Below are positions 47,133 through 56,308 of a stretch of 64,000 nt of DNA, piece after piece. The translations under genes were made by a program, and so were the position numbers. The DNA is from Segatella hominis (GTDB lineage Bacteria; Bacteroidota; Bacteroidia; Bacteroidales; Bacteroidaceae), in assembly GCF_019249725.2 (NCBI RefSeq), contig NZ_CP137559.1:1983501-2047500 (forward strand), given 5' to 3'. Below the pieces are notes generated by a model. The model did not search any database. It worked only from the letters and a program-made list of their open reading frames with translations, and had not been told where the DNA came from. The first letter of the stretch is position 1. Each line of letters opens with the position of its first letter.

Positions 47133-50100
47133 ATGAAAAGAAAGTATTTTAGTGTATTGCTTATGGCTGCTATGACTGTGGCATCCACAAGTATGGTTAC
47201 TTCTTGTAAGGATTACGATGATGACATCAATAATGTACAGACACAAATTGATGCCGCCAACGACCTTATAAAGAAGTTGGACACCCAAGCTTCTACTTTG
47301 CAGACTGCCGTTACCACAGCACAGTCTACTGCGGACGCAGCTAAAACAGCTGCTGCAGAGGCTGCCACTGCTGCTAAGAACGCTCAGGCTACAGGTGACG
47401 AGGCATTGGCTACAGCTAAGACTGCTCAGGCTGCCGCTGAGGCTGCCAAGGCTGCTGCCGCTGAAGCTCAAAAGGCTGCTATAGAGGCTGCTACTAAGCA
47501 GGTTAATGACTTGAAGGCAGAGATTCAGACTGCTCTAGACAACAAGGTTGACGTTGCAACATTCAACACTGCCGTTGCTAAGCTCGAAGGCGATATCGCC
47601 GGTATCGATGCTAAGTTGAACACTTTGGGTGAGGATGTTAAGAACAACCAGAAGGAAATCACCACTGCTAAGGAAGCTATCGCAACTTTGGAGGCTGCAC
47701 AGAAGAATGCCGAGGTTCAGATTGCCGCTTTGGAGAAATTCAAGGCTACCTTGGAGTCAGAGACTATCCCTGGCCTTAATGATGCTATCAAGGCTAACGG
47801 CGTAGAAATCGAAGGCGTTAAGAAGAGCGTTGCTGACCTTAAAGATGCTACAACTAAGGCTCAGGAGAAGTTGGCTAATGATATTGCCAAGGTAGCTGCT
47901 GACCTTACCGCTTTGCAGGGTACCGTAGATGCTATCGACGCTGCTTACAAAGCTGGTGATGAGAATCTCCAGAAGCAGATAGATGATTTATTGAAGACTG
48001 TCAAGGCTAACAGTGGCAAGCACGATCAGGATGTTTCTGCTATCGATGCCAAGATTGCGGCTCTCGATAAGCTCATCTCTGATAATAAGTCTGAGTTGAA
48101 GAACTATACTGACGATGCTGTTAAGGCTGCAAAGAAAGACTTGCAAGGGCAAATCGATGCTTTGGCTAAGCTTAATATCGACGGTGTAGAGCAGGGCTTG
48201 GCTGACTGGATGAAGCAAATCAACGACAAGTTCGACAATTACTATACATCTGGCCAGATTGATGAGAAGATTAATACTTTGACAGACAACTACAAGCAGG
48301 CTATTGCTGATGCTATCGAGGAAGCTTCTGAAAACTTGACTTCTAGCATGAACAGTATCCGTACCGAGTTGCTCGGCGAGATCAACCTCCTCAACATCTT
48401 GTGTGGCCAGAGATTGACAAGCATGGTATTTGCTCCAACAACATACATTGATGGTATCGAGGCTATCAAGTTCTCTACCCTCAACTACTATGACTGGGGT
48501 ACTGACGCAACTGCTTGGGAGGCAGATGCTCCTACAACTAAGACTTATACTTATATCAACGACAAAGAGACAACGGTTAAGTACTACTTGAACCCTGCTA
48601 CAGTTTCTTTGGATGCTATCGATAAGTTCGACTTCGTTTCTCAGGATGCTACTAATGAGAAGAAGTTGACTCGTGCTGGTGCGGAGGCTCCTATCAAGGT
48701 GGCAGGCCAATCTCTCAAGAATGGCGTTCTTACCTTGAACGTACAGAAGACAGGCAATGCTCCATTGATGTCTGAGACTTCTTATGGCTGGGGTACTACA
48801 TACAGCAAGTTCCCTATCGTTGCTTTGCGGGCAAAGTTGACAGGCGAGGCTGTTACAGACAAGGACGATGCTGACAACTTGTTCGTTTACTCAGACTGGG
48901 CTCGTCTCTATGAGTCAACAGAGCGTCCTTACATCCACAATACTCAAGCTAAGGATGATGCAAATAATGTTATCGAGAATAACATAGGCAAGACGAATCC
49001 TGCAGCTTCTCACTTCTGGAGCTTCTCTGAGGCTTATGCTCGCAAGAAGAAGACTGACAAATTGCCTACAGCAGAGAACAGCAACTGCATCACCAAGAAG
49101 GTTGACTATGATAAGAGCATCGATTTGACTTCACTTGTAGAGGTGTGCGACAAGAGCGGTGCTATCTATGACCTCAACAAATTTGGCTTGAAGTTCGAGT
49201 TCCATATCATGGAGTACAACTTGCTCAATCAGGGTAGTACAACAGACTGGACTAACCAGCAGTACTTCGCTAAGTTGAAGGAAGATGGCAAGACATTGGT
49301 AGCTACAGCTCGCAATGGTGCTGAGGGCAACCGTGATGCTATCGGTCGTCAGCCAATGATTCAGGTTGTTTTGAAGGATGTGAACGATCCTAAGCACGAG
49401 AAGGTAGTTGATGTACGTTACTTCAAGATTCAGTGGGTTGATGTACAGGAGACTGTAGATTATGGCCCAATCGCTAAGGACTTCGAGGATGCATATAAGT
49501 GTGGTGAGATATACCAGTACATCATCGGTGAAGAGGCTATGAACAATGTTTATGCTACCGCAAACATGTCTCGTGATGAGTTCCATAAGTCTTACACTGT
49601 CAACCAGGCATTATTCCCATCTTACAATGACGTTGTAAACAATACTAATAGTTTTGATACAGGCAAGACTAACTTCAAGGATTTGAAGGACAATACTGCT
49701 GATGGTCAGACACACAACTTGAAGTGGACTATCAACTCTAACTACTTTGCTATGACTCAGGCAGAGTATGAGGCAGGTGAGGCTACACGTACAGTTTACG
49801 GTTACTTCTACAAGACTTCTAACCGTAATAGCCGAATCATCTTCTCTATGACTGTGAAGTGGACTATCAATAAGATGGCTTATGCTACAGGTGTTAACTA
49901 TAGCCAGGAGCAGTGGGAACCATCAGGCTTGACCATGGCTAACGGTTTGACCAACGCAGACAAGAAGAGATTTATCAACCCAGCTTTGCGTTCTGACAAC
50001 ATTTATGGTACAGTAAACTACCGCGATTGCCAGATTATTGGTGATTTGAAGGCTGGTTACATCAACAACGGTAAGGTTCCTGAAACCGTTCAGGCTCTCG

Positions 50101-50879
50101 TTAACTTTGGCATTGCTAAGTTGACATTCGACCCTGCTCGTTTGAGCGTTCTTCCTACCAAGAAGGCTACTGACAAGTGGACATTGTCTAATGACAACAT
50201 GAAACTCTACTACAATGGTGTACAGGCTGCAACAATCGACAGGGCTGGTATCATCAGCCTCTATGAGGGTGTAGCAACAAAGGCTGGTAACGATGGTGAG
50301 CCTACAGAGGGCGCTCTCCTCTTGGTTGGTAAGGACGTTCCAGTGAAGTTGGCTAGTGTTTACTGTGGAGTTTTGAATCAAGAGATTGATAAGTATCTCG
50401 TAAACTTCATCAAGCCATTGACTATGAATGAGGTTAAGATTGAGGATACTCTTAAGGATGTTATCGATGGTGGTAGCAGCTCAGTAAGCATCCAGGATAA
50501 GATCATTATCCGTGAGGCATTTGGCTTGAAACGTATGATTGTGGGTCCAACTAAGCAACTTGACAAGGATGCTGCAGCTCTCGGCAAGTGGTACATCGTA
50601 AAGTCAGCTTACTGGGATGAGGCTAACATCAAGACCAACCTCCAGAAGAATGGTTCTATTGGTGCTAATGCAAATGTTAAGCTCTCTGACTTGAAGAACG
50701 CTGATGGTTCTGTTAAGTATCGTGTAGCTATCGATACAAAGGCTCAGAAGGTAACATTCCACAACATGAGCGGTAACGCTATCTCTCAGAAGTTCATCGT
50801 ATCTATCCCTGTATCTGTTCAGACTAAGTGGGGTAAGTTCACACAGATGGTTGACATCACTGTTGTGCCAAACAAGTAA
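47133..50879 (+). CDS. Large surface lipoprotein with Ala-rich coiled coil, cassette 3
   Basis: The protein is 1248 aa. The lipoprotein signal ends in TSCKDYDDD. Residues ~35-430 form a long coiled coil, first very Ala/Thr/Lys-rich (AAKTAAAEAATAAKNAQ) and then regular (LEKFKATLESETIPGLND, IDGVEQGLADWMKQI). The shared domain has LTSMVFAPTTYIDGIEAI and YYLNPATVSLDAI (~435-500), followed by beta-rich repeats. The C-terminus FIVSIPVSVQTKWGKFTQMVDI matches the ends of copies 1 and 2. It is likely a surface-anchored fibrous protein. It is predicted OFF here because no promoter lies upstream of its leader. Confidence 0.8.
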   Translation: MKRKYFSVLLMAAMTVASTSMVTSCKDYDDDINNVQTQIDAANDLIKKLDTQASTLQTAVTTAQSTADAAKTAAAEAATAAKNAQATGDEALATAKTAQAAAEAAKAAAAEAQKAAIEAATKQVNDLKAEIQTALDNKVDVATFNTAVAKLEGDIAGIDAKLNTLGEDVKNNQKEITTAKEAIATLEAAQKNAEVQIAALEKFKATLESETIPGLNDAIKANGVEIEGVKKSVADLKDATTKAQEKLANDIAKVAADLTALQGTVDAIDAAYKAGDENLQKQIDDLLKTVKANSGKHDQDVSAIDAKIAALDKLISDNKSELKNYTDDAVKAAKKDLQGQIDALAKLNIDGVEQGLADWMKQINDKFDNYYTSGQIDEKINTLTDNYKQAIADAIEEASENLTSSMNSIRTELLGEINLLNILCGQRLTSMVFAPTTYIDGIEAIKFSTLNYYDWGTDATAWEADAPTTKTYTYINDKETTVKYYLNPATVSLDAIDKFDFVSQDATNEKKLTRAGAEAPIKVAGQSLKNGVLTLNVQKTGNAPLMSETSYGWGTTYSKFPIVALRAKLTGEAVTDKDDADNLFVYSDWARLYESTERPYIHNTQAKDDANNVIENNIGKTNPAASHFWSFSEAYARKKKTDKLPTAENSNCITKKVDYDKSIDLTSLVEVCDKSGAIYDLNKFGLKFEFHIMEYNLLNQGSTTDWTNQQYFAKLKEDGKTLVATARNGAEGNRDAIGRQPMIQVVLKDVNDPKHEKVVDVRYFKIQWVDVQETVDYGPIAKDFEDAYKCGEIYQYIIGEEAMNNVYATANMSRDEFHKSYTVNQALFPSYNDVVNNTNSFDTGKTNFKDLKDNTADGQTHNLKWTINSNYFAMTQAEYEAGEATRTVYGYFYKTSNRNSRIIFSMTVKWTINKMAYATGVNYSQEQWEPSGLTMANGLTNADKKRFINPALRSDNIYGTVNYRDCQIIGDLKAGYINNGKVPETVQALVNFGIAKLTFDPARLSVLPTKKATDKWTLSNDNMKLYYNGVQAATIDRAGIISLYEGVATKAGNDGEPTEGALLLVGKDVPVKLASVYCGVLNQEIDKYLVNFIKPLTMNEVKIEDTLKDVIDGGSSSVSIQDKIIIREAFGLKRMIVGPTKQLDKDAAALGKWYIVKSAYWDEANIKTNLQKNGSIGANANVKLSDLKNADGSVKYRVAIDTKAQKVTFHNMSGNAISQKFIVSIPVSVQTKWGKFTQMVDITVVPNK

Positions 50880-50911
50880 TTCTTTAGAAAGAAAAACTTT
50901 AAATAATAAAC

Positions 50912-50952
50912 GGAAAGGCATCTCGGGTACTCTCTTGGGGTGCCTTTCTTTT
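50912..50952 (+). terminator. Hairpin between large and small lipoproteins, cassette 3
   Basis: GAAAGGCA (50913-50920) pairs with TGCCTTTC (50941-50948), and the stem extends inward with wobble pairs (TCTC with GGGG). CTTTTAATT follows. Confidence 0.8.
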
Positions 50953-50964
50953 AATTAAGCAAAT

Positions 50965-51504
50965 ATGAAAATTATCAATAAGTTATTCATTGGTTGCTTC
51001 GTGCTAGGTAGTATTTTCTTGGCATCATGCTCTAGTTGTTCCAATAGTAAGGAGAAGGGTGGAAGAAGTGCTAACCAAACAGACACCGTGCCAACTTTTT
51101 GCAAGGCAGACACTACGCAAGTGTTGAAAATGGCAGAGGACTATTTGGAAGCATTGAAAAATCAAAAATATGACGAAGCTCTTTCCAAGCTGAACCTGAT
51201 TCTGAATGATAGCGTTAAGCCTCTACCGGAAAAAGACAAGCAAATGATTATTCGTCAGCAGCAAGTTTTCCCAGTGTTGGATTACCATTTGGAGTCATTC
51301 AAGTTCATCAATGAACATCGAGTTGAGGTGACCTATAGCATCGAGTTCTTCAAGAAAGAAGACCCTAATGATCCTATCCAGAACACGATCCGTATCACCT
51401 TTGCCCCTCAGAGAATCAACGCTCAGTGGTATTTGGCCTTGATGGACAAATCTTATGTTACCTATACTCCTGAAAAGCAAAAGGACATGGAGACGATTGA
51501 CTAA
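50965..51504 (+). CDS. Small cassette lipoprotein, copy 3
   Basis: The protein is 179 aa. The signal peptide ends in a lipobox (IFLASCSSCSN). The mature part has a helical half (QVLKMAEDYLEALKNQKYDEAL) and a beta half with QQVFPVLDYHLESFKFI and ITFAPQRINAQWYLAL. It shares FPVLDY with copy 2 and the R/K-I-N-x-x-W-x-L ending with copies 1 and 2. Function is unknown. ompA copy 3 follows after 20 bases. Confidence 0.75.
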   Translation: MKIINKLFIGCFVLGSIFLASCSSCSNSKEKGGRSANQTDTVPTFCKADTTQVLKMAEDYLEALKNQKYDEALSKLNLILNDSVKPLPEKDKQMIIRQQQVFPVLDYHLESFKFINEHRVEVTYSIEFFKKEDPNDPIQNTIRITFAPQRINAQWYLALMDKSYVTYTPEKQKDMETID

Positions 51505-51524
51505 TTTTCAATACATATCTAAAC

Positions 51525-52658
51525 ATGAAATCAATGAAAAATATTTTTCTAGTTTCTGCATTGTTGTTGGGCGCTAGCTCTGCCATGGCTGCTACCTATA
51601 CAGACAAGGAGGGTAATGAATATACATTCAAGAAACATGCTTTCCTCGACCTTCAGGGTGGTGCTCAGTACACACTTGGCGAGGCTAAGTTTGGTGACTT
51701 GATTTCACCTAACGTTCAGTTGGGACTCGGCTACCAGTTCAACCCTGTATTCGGCATGCGCTTGCAGGTGAATGGCTGGCAGAGCAAGGGTGGCTGGAAT
51801 GGTTTTGAACCACAGCACACTGGAAACCCTTACACGGCAGACTATAAGTTCAAGTATGTAGCTCCAGGTGTGGACTTCATGTTCAACCTCTCCAACCTCT
51901 TTTGCGGTTGGAACCCTAACCGTGTGTTCAATGTAACAGCATTCGTTGGTGGTGGCGCCAACATCGCTTGGGGCAACGACGAGGTCAATGACATCGCCAA
52001 GACCCTCAAAAACTTGAATGATTATAACCTCGAATATCTTTGGGATGGCACCAAGGTACGTCCATTCGGTCGTGCAGGTCTCGACTTAGAGTTCAAGGTA
52101 AGCAAATCTGTAAGCATCATGTTGGAGGGTAATGCCAACATCACTACCGACAAGTATAACTCCAAGAAGGCAGACAACCCAGACTGGTACTTCAACGCAC
52201 TCGCAGGTCTTCGCATCAACCTCGGCAAGAGCCACACCAAGACAGAGCCTGTAAAGGAAGTTCCTGCTCCACGTCCAGTAGAGGAGTATGTAAAGCCAGA
52301 ACCTAAGCCAGCTCCAGTAGAGGAGAAGAAGGTGGAGGAGATTCGTCGTGACGTATTCTTCGTTATCAACTCCAATAAGATTCGTGAGTCTGAGGACGCT
52401 AAGATCAAGGAAGTAGTTGACTACTTGAACCAGTATCCTGAGGCAAAGGTAGTCGTAACAGGTTATGCTGATGCTGGTACAGGTAATGACAGAATCAATG
52501 ATGCGATTTCTGCAAAGCGTGCTGCAGCTGTAGTAAAGGCACTCAAAGAGAAATATGGTATTGAAGAATCCAGAATCACTGAGGATTCTAAGGGTGCTCG
52601 TGTTCAACCATTCTCTGAGAATGACAAGAACCGTGTTTCTATCATGGTTGCAAAATAA
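51525..52658 (+). CDS. OmpA-family outer-membrane protein, cassette 3
   Basis: The protein is 377 aa; ATG at 51534 is an alternative start. The signal peptide is KNIFLVSALLLGASSAMA. Mosaic pattern: NVTAFVGGGANIAWGNDE and the linker APRPVEEYVKPEPKPAPVEEKK match copy 2, while VNDIAKTL, YNLEYLWDGTKVRPFG and DRINDAISAKRAAAV match copy 1. The loop WNGFEPQHTGNPYTADYKF is unique and probably surface-exposed. It has the usual eight-strand-type barrel plus a C-terminal OmpA peptidoglycan-binding domain. It is the last gene of the island. Confidence 0.9.
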   Translation: MKSMKNIFLVSALLLGASSAMAATYTDKEGNEYTFKKHAFLDLQGGAQYTLGEAKFGDLISPNVQLGLGYQFNPVFGMRLQVNGWQSKGGWNGFEPQHTGNPYTADYKFKYVAPGVDFMFNLSNLFCGWNPNRVFNVTAFVGGGANIAWGNDEVNDIAKTLKNLNDYNLEYLWDGTKVRPFGRAGLDLEFKVSKSVSIMLEGNANITTDKYNSKKADNPDWYFNALAGLRINLGKSHTKTEPVKEVPAPRPVEEYVKPEPKPAPVEEKKVEEIRRDVFFVINSNKIRESEDAKIKEVVDYLNQYPEAKVVVTGYADAGTGNDRINDAISAKRAAAVVKALKEKYGIEESRITEDSKGARVQPFSENDKNRVSIMVAK

Positions 52659-52761
52659 GATATACAAGCGTTAACAAAGATAGAAGATTTGTTTTTCTTA
52701 CTTATATTACTTTTATTACAATAGACATGTAAATAAGAAAACAAAGCATACAACAAAGAGG

Positions 52762-52801
52762 AGGGTGTGTCGTATTTTTTCTATGACACACCCTTGTTTT
52801 T
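52762..52801 (+). terminator. Cassette 3 terminator (GGTGTGTC family)
   Basis: AGGGTGTGTC (52762-52771) pairs perfectly with GACACACCCT (52785-52794), followed by TGTTTTTT. The same sequence family recurs at 53233-53261 and 58262-58300. Confidence 0.88.
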
Positions 52802-52953
52802 TCTGCTGAAAAAGTTCTATGATTTTATGCCTCATCTATTGCTACCATGAATTTTTCTCAAGGTATATGATCAAAGATCGACTGAAATTCGCTGTCTTGA
52901 AAGGAGTATAATTTGCTGATTTCCAGGAATATAACTGGTAGAAAATCCACATA

Positions 52954-53067
52954 ACCTAACGATGCGCTTCTTTAACACCTAATGATGCGCTTTATTAACA
53001 CCTAACGATGCGCATCATTAATACCTAACGATGCGCATCATTAGACCTTAATAAAGCGCATCATTAG
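52954..53067. repeat. Five tandem ~23-bp repeats with GATGCGC core
   Basis: Units start at 52954, 52977, 53000, 53023 and 53045, each beginning ACCTWA. Units 1-4 contain AACGATGCGC or AATGATGCGC; units 3 and 4 contain the palindrome GATGCGCATC. Unit 5 is rearranged: AATAAAGCGCATCATTA (53048-53064) is the exact complement of 52980-52996 in unit 2, so the whole array can fold into a large hairpin. There are no spacers, so it is not a CRISPR array. Confidence 0.8.
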
Positions 53068-53228
53068 AGTTCGTACTTGCACTTCTTTAGAGGAAATGCT
53101 GAGCTTAAATATAATTTTGTTAATAAAAATGATTGATTTTTGTTGTCTATAGCTACAGTATCTTTTTGTATTTCAATTACCAACAGCAACCTACCTAATT
53201 AATTTTAACTTAATTTATTCAAGTTGCG

Positions 53229-53261
53229 AAAAAGGGTGCGTCATGTAGTATGACACACCCT
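53229..53261 (-). terminator. asnS terminator
   Basis: On the minus strand AGGGTGTGTCAT (53261-53250) pairs with ATGACGCACCCT (53244-53233), with a single wobble, followed by TTTTTCG. Confidence 0.88.
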
Positions 53262-53288
53262 CTACTCTATCTTTTTATCGTATTCTAT

Positions 53289-54716
53289 TTAGAACTCTGC
53301 GTTCTTTGGTGTACGTGGGAATGGAATCACATCACGGATGTTCTGCATACCGGTTACGAAGAGGATCAGACGCTCGAAACCGAGACCGAAACCTGCGTGT
53401 GGGCATGATCCGTACTTGCGGGTATCGAGATACCAGCTCATATCCTTCATAGGTATGTTGCGAGCCTCTATCTCTCCCATCAGCTTGTCATAACTCTCTT
53501 CGCGAACAGAACCGCCGATAATCTCACCAATCTGTGGGAACAGGACATCGGTGCCCTGAACGGTCTGACCGCTCTTGCCTCCGAAACCGCTCTCCTCCTC
53601 GTCTATCTTCATATAGAATGCCTTGATAGCCTTTGGATAGTTGGTCATGATTACTGGACGCTTGAAGTGCTCCTCTACCAGGAAGCGCTCGTGCTCAGAT
53701 GCCAAGTCATCACCCCACTCGCATGGGAACTCAAACTTCTTGCCATTGGCGATTGCTTCCTGCAGGATGCGGATTCCCTCGGTATATGGGAGATGTACGA
53801 AGTCGGAATTCAAGACGCCTTCCAGACGGGCTATCAGACCCTTGTCGATCATCTTGTTCAGGAATGCCAAATCGTCCTTGCAATGATCCAACGCCCAACG
53901 GATACAATACTTGATGAAATCTTCCTCCAACTCCATCAAACCGTCCATATCCAAGAAAGCTACCTCTGGCTCTACCATCCAGAACTCTGCCAGGTGGCGA
54001 GGGGTATTACTGTTCTCTGCACGGAAGGTTGGACCGAATGTGTAGATAGCACCGAGTGCCGTAGCACCCAGCTCACCCTCCAACTGACCGGAAACGGTCA
54101 ATGAAGTCTGCTTTCCGAAGAAATCATCAGAGTAGTCAATCTTTCCATCCTCTGTTTTCTTGAGGTTGTAGAGGTTCTTGGTGGTTACCTGGAACATCTG
54201 TCCAGCACCTTCGCAATCGCTCGCTGTGATGAGCGGAGTGTTGAAATAGAAGTATCCATGCTCATGGAAGTAAGTGTGGATGGCCATCGCCATGTTATGA
54301 CGGATGCGCATCACGGCACCAAAGGTATTGGTACGGAGACGGAGATGAGCATACTGACGCATATACTCGAAACTCTGACCCTTCTTCTGCATTGGATAAT
54401 CACCGCCGCAGAGTCCGTAAATCTCTATGCTTTCGCACTGGATCTCTACGCTCTGGCCGGCACCCTGGCTCTCTACCAAAGTACCTACTACGCTGATGCA
54501 AGCACCTGTAGTAATCTGACGGAGCTGATTCTCATCGACCTTGGATGGGTCGACTACTATCTGAATATTATTAATAGTAGAACCATCGTTAAGAGCGATA
54601 AAATCGACTGCTTTGCTACTACGATGGGTACGTACCCATCCCTTTACATTCACGATTGAATCGTAGGCTGTGCTCTTGAGCAAATCTACGACTTTAGTTC
54701 TTTTTACTTTTTCCAT
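53289..54716 (-). CDS. asnS: Asparaginyl-tRNA synthetase
   Basis: The protein is 475 aa. The N-terminal OB fold (~15-110) contains [25 protein letters not shown], split around residue 30. The class II core has motif 2-like [21 protein letters not shown] (~231-251) and the motif 3 [12 protein letters not shown] near the C-terminus. The [12 protein letters not shown] form indicates AsnRS rather than AspRS. It charges tRNA-Asn, so direct asparaginylation is available. It is followed, toward lower coordinates, by its own terminator, and the pseudouridine synthase gene lies 15 bases upstream in the same direction. Confidence 0.93.
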   Translation of the reverse strand: MEKVKRTKVVDLLKSTAYDSIVNVKGWVRTHRSSKAVDFIALNDGSTINNIQIVVDPSKVDENQLRQITTGACISVVGTLVESQGAGQSVEIQCESIEIYGLCGGDYPMQKKGQSFEYMRQYAHLRLRTNTFGAVMRIRHNMAMAIHTYFHEHGYFYFNTPLITASDCEGAGQMFQVTTKNLYNLKKTEDGKIDYSDDFFGKQTSLTVSGQLEGELGATALGAIYTFGPTFRAENSNTPRHLAEFWMVEPEVAFLDMDGLMELEEDFIKYCIRWALDHCKDDLAFLNKMIDKGLIARLEGVLNSDFVHLPYTEGIRILQEAIANGKKFEFPCEWGDDLASEHERFLVEEHFKRPVIMTNYPKAIKAFYMKIDEEESGFGGKSGQTVQGTDVLFPQIGEIIGGSVREESYDKLMGEIEARNIPMKDMSWYLDTRKYGSCPHAGFGLGFERLILFVTGMQNIRDVIPFPRTPKNAEF

Positions 54717-54731
54717 TGTTTTTATTGTTTC

Positions 54732-56210
54732 TTATTCAAAAGCACCCATGCGGAGCATATCTACCTCTTTCTCTGTGAGGAAACGCCAGTCACCGCGACG
54801 AAGGTTCTTCTTGGTCAAACCAGCAAACTGTACTCGGTCGAGCTTGGTGACACGGTAGCCGAGGCTCTCGAAGATACGGCGAACGATACGGTTCTTGCCA
54901 CTGTGGATTTCGATGCCCACCTGTGACTTGTCGCGCTCGTCTGCATAATCTACTGCGTCTGCCTTGATCTCGCCATCATCCAAAGTAATACCATCACGAA
55001 TCTGCTGCAAATCATGAGCAGTGATGTTCTTGTCGAGATGTACGTGATATACTTTCTTCTTCAGGAACTTAGGATGAGTCAACTTACTTGCCAAATCACC
55101 ATCGTTGGTGAGAAGGAGGACACCTGTGGTGTTGCGGTCGAGACGACCTACTGGATAGATACGCTCTGGGCATACGTCCTTGACAAGATCCATCACGGTC
55201 TTGCGCTGCTGAGGATCATCGCTGGTTGTCACGTAATCCTTTGGTTTGTTGAGCAATACATATACCTTCTTCTCCAATGATACTGGTGCGTCGTGGAACT
55301 TCACCTCATCGGTGCGGAGAATCTTGGTTCCCAACTCTGTTACAACCTCACCATTGACTGTAACAACTCCTGCCTGGATGAACTCATCAGCCTCACGGCG
55401 AGAGCATACACCTGCATTGGCAAGGAACTTGTTCAAACGCAATGGCTCTGTTGGATCAAAGTTTTCCTCCTTATATTCTATACGCTTCTTCAGGCTATAC
55501 TTTGCATTTGGATCATAGCCTGGTGTATGCTGACGATAGCCGCCACCACGGTTGTTGTTGTAGCCGCCACGGTTGTTGTTGTAGCCACCACCACGGTTGT
55601 TGTTGTAGCCACCACCACGGTTGTTGCTGTTGTAGCCACCACCACGGTTGTTGCTGTTGTAGCCACCACCACGGTTGCTGTTGTAACCGCCACCACGGTT
55701 GCTGTTGTAGCCGCCACCCTGCTGACGTGGCTGGTAACCACCCTGCTGACGAGGCTGATAACCGCCCTGCTGACGTGGCTGGTAACCGCCCTGCTGACGT
55801 GGCTGGAAACCGCCTTCAGCATCGTTATTATTGTTGTTGTAGCGTGGACGATAACCACCTGCCTGCTGACGTGGCTGATAACCACCGGCACGATTGTTAT
55901 TATAGCCACCACCCTGTGGACGACCATAGCCGCCACGTGGTTGATAGCCACCACGCTGCTGTGAATGTTCACCATTTGAGCTCTGCAAGCCTGCGCCGAA
56001 GCCTTCTGGGCGGAATCCGCCCTCGCTATTACTGCTGCCTCTGTCGCTGCTATAAGCACGCTGCGAGTTAATACGTGGACGCTGTGGACGTCCGTTGCTG
56101 TGATAATTTCGCTGATAACCACCTGCTGGGTTATAACCTCCCTCACGGGTTCCTTCACTCTCAGTAGATTGACCTTGAGCTTTGTTTTCGATTTCTGAAT
56201 CCATAGTCAT
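54732..56210 (-). CDS. RluB/RsuA-type rRNA pseudouridine synthase with long Gly/Tyr/Asn/Arg tail
   Basis: The protein is 492 aa. Residues ~20-235 are low-complexity: copies of QPRQQGGY and many GGGYN/SNRG units. An S4 RNA-binding domain follows (~255-310; LNKFLANAGVCSRREADEFIQAG). The catalytic domain has the pseudouridine synthase motif GRLDRNTTGVLLLTNDG (~355-371) and ends in FAGLTKKNLRRGDWRFLTEKE. It should modify a 23S or 16S rRNA uridine; the exact site is not readable. An N-terminal disordered tail of this type occurs in Bacteroidota homologues, and its length here is notable. A second ATG lies two codons in. It is probably co-transcribed with asnS. Confidence 0.9.
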   Translation of the reverse strand: MTMDSEIENKAQGQSTESEGTREGGYNPAGGYQRNYHSNGRPQRPRINSQRAYSSDRGSSNSEGGFRPEGFGAGLQSSNGEHSQQRGGYQPRGGYGRPQGGGYNNNRAGGYQPRQQAGGYRPRYNNNNNDAEGGFQPRQQGGYQPRQQGGYQPRQQGGYQPRQQGGGYNSNRGGGYNSNRGGGYNSNNRGGGYNSNNRGGGYNNNRGGGYNNNRGGYNNNRGGGYRQHTPGYDPNAKYSLKKRIEYKEENFDPTEPLRLNKFLANAGVCSRREADEFIQAGVVTVNGEVVTELGTKILRTDEVKFHDAPVSLEKKVYVLLNKPKDYVTTSDDPQQRKTVMDLVKDVCPERIYPVGRLDRNTTGVLLLTNDGDLASKLTHPKFLKKKVYHVHLDKNITAHDLQQIRDGITLDDGEIKADAVDYADERDKSQVGIEIHSGKNRIVRRIFESLGYRVTKLDRVQFAGLTKKNLRRGDWRFLTEKEVDMLRMGAFE

Positions 56211-56308
56211 TAATTCTTAAAAAATAGCCTCCCGGCTGGGTTAGTAAATCTTATTATTATTATTTATTAATCAATATCGTTAAGAATAATACGCCACATC
56301 AATTCTCC

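Larger units (their letters stand above)
52659..53288. other. Right edge of the island, non-coding
   Basis: These 630 bases without a credible gene contain the cassette 3 terminator (52762-52801), the 23-bp tandem repeats (52954-53067) and the asnS terminator (53229-53261). The rest is AT-rich with no feature I can name. Confidence 0.6.

Noticed and set aside
52954..53067. CRISPR-like array
   Set aside because: The units abut directly with no unique spacers, and no cas genes are in the window.
55293..56158. Overlapping Val/Thr-rich and Cys/His-rich frames opposite the pseudouridine synthase
   Set aside because: They are translations of the GGYN repeat DNA in other frames, not independent genes.
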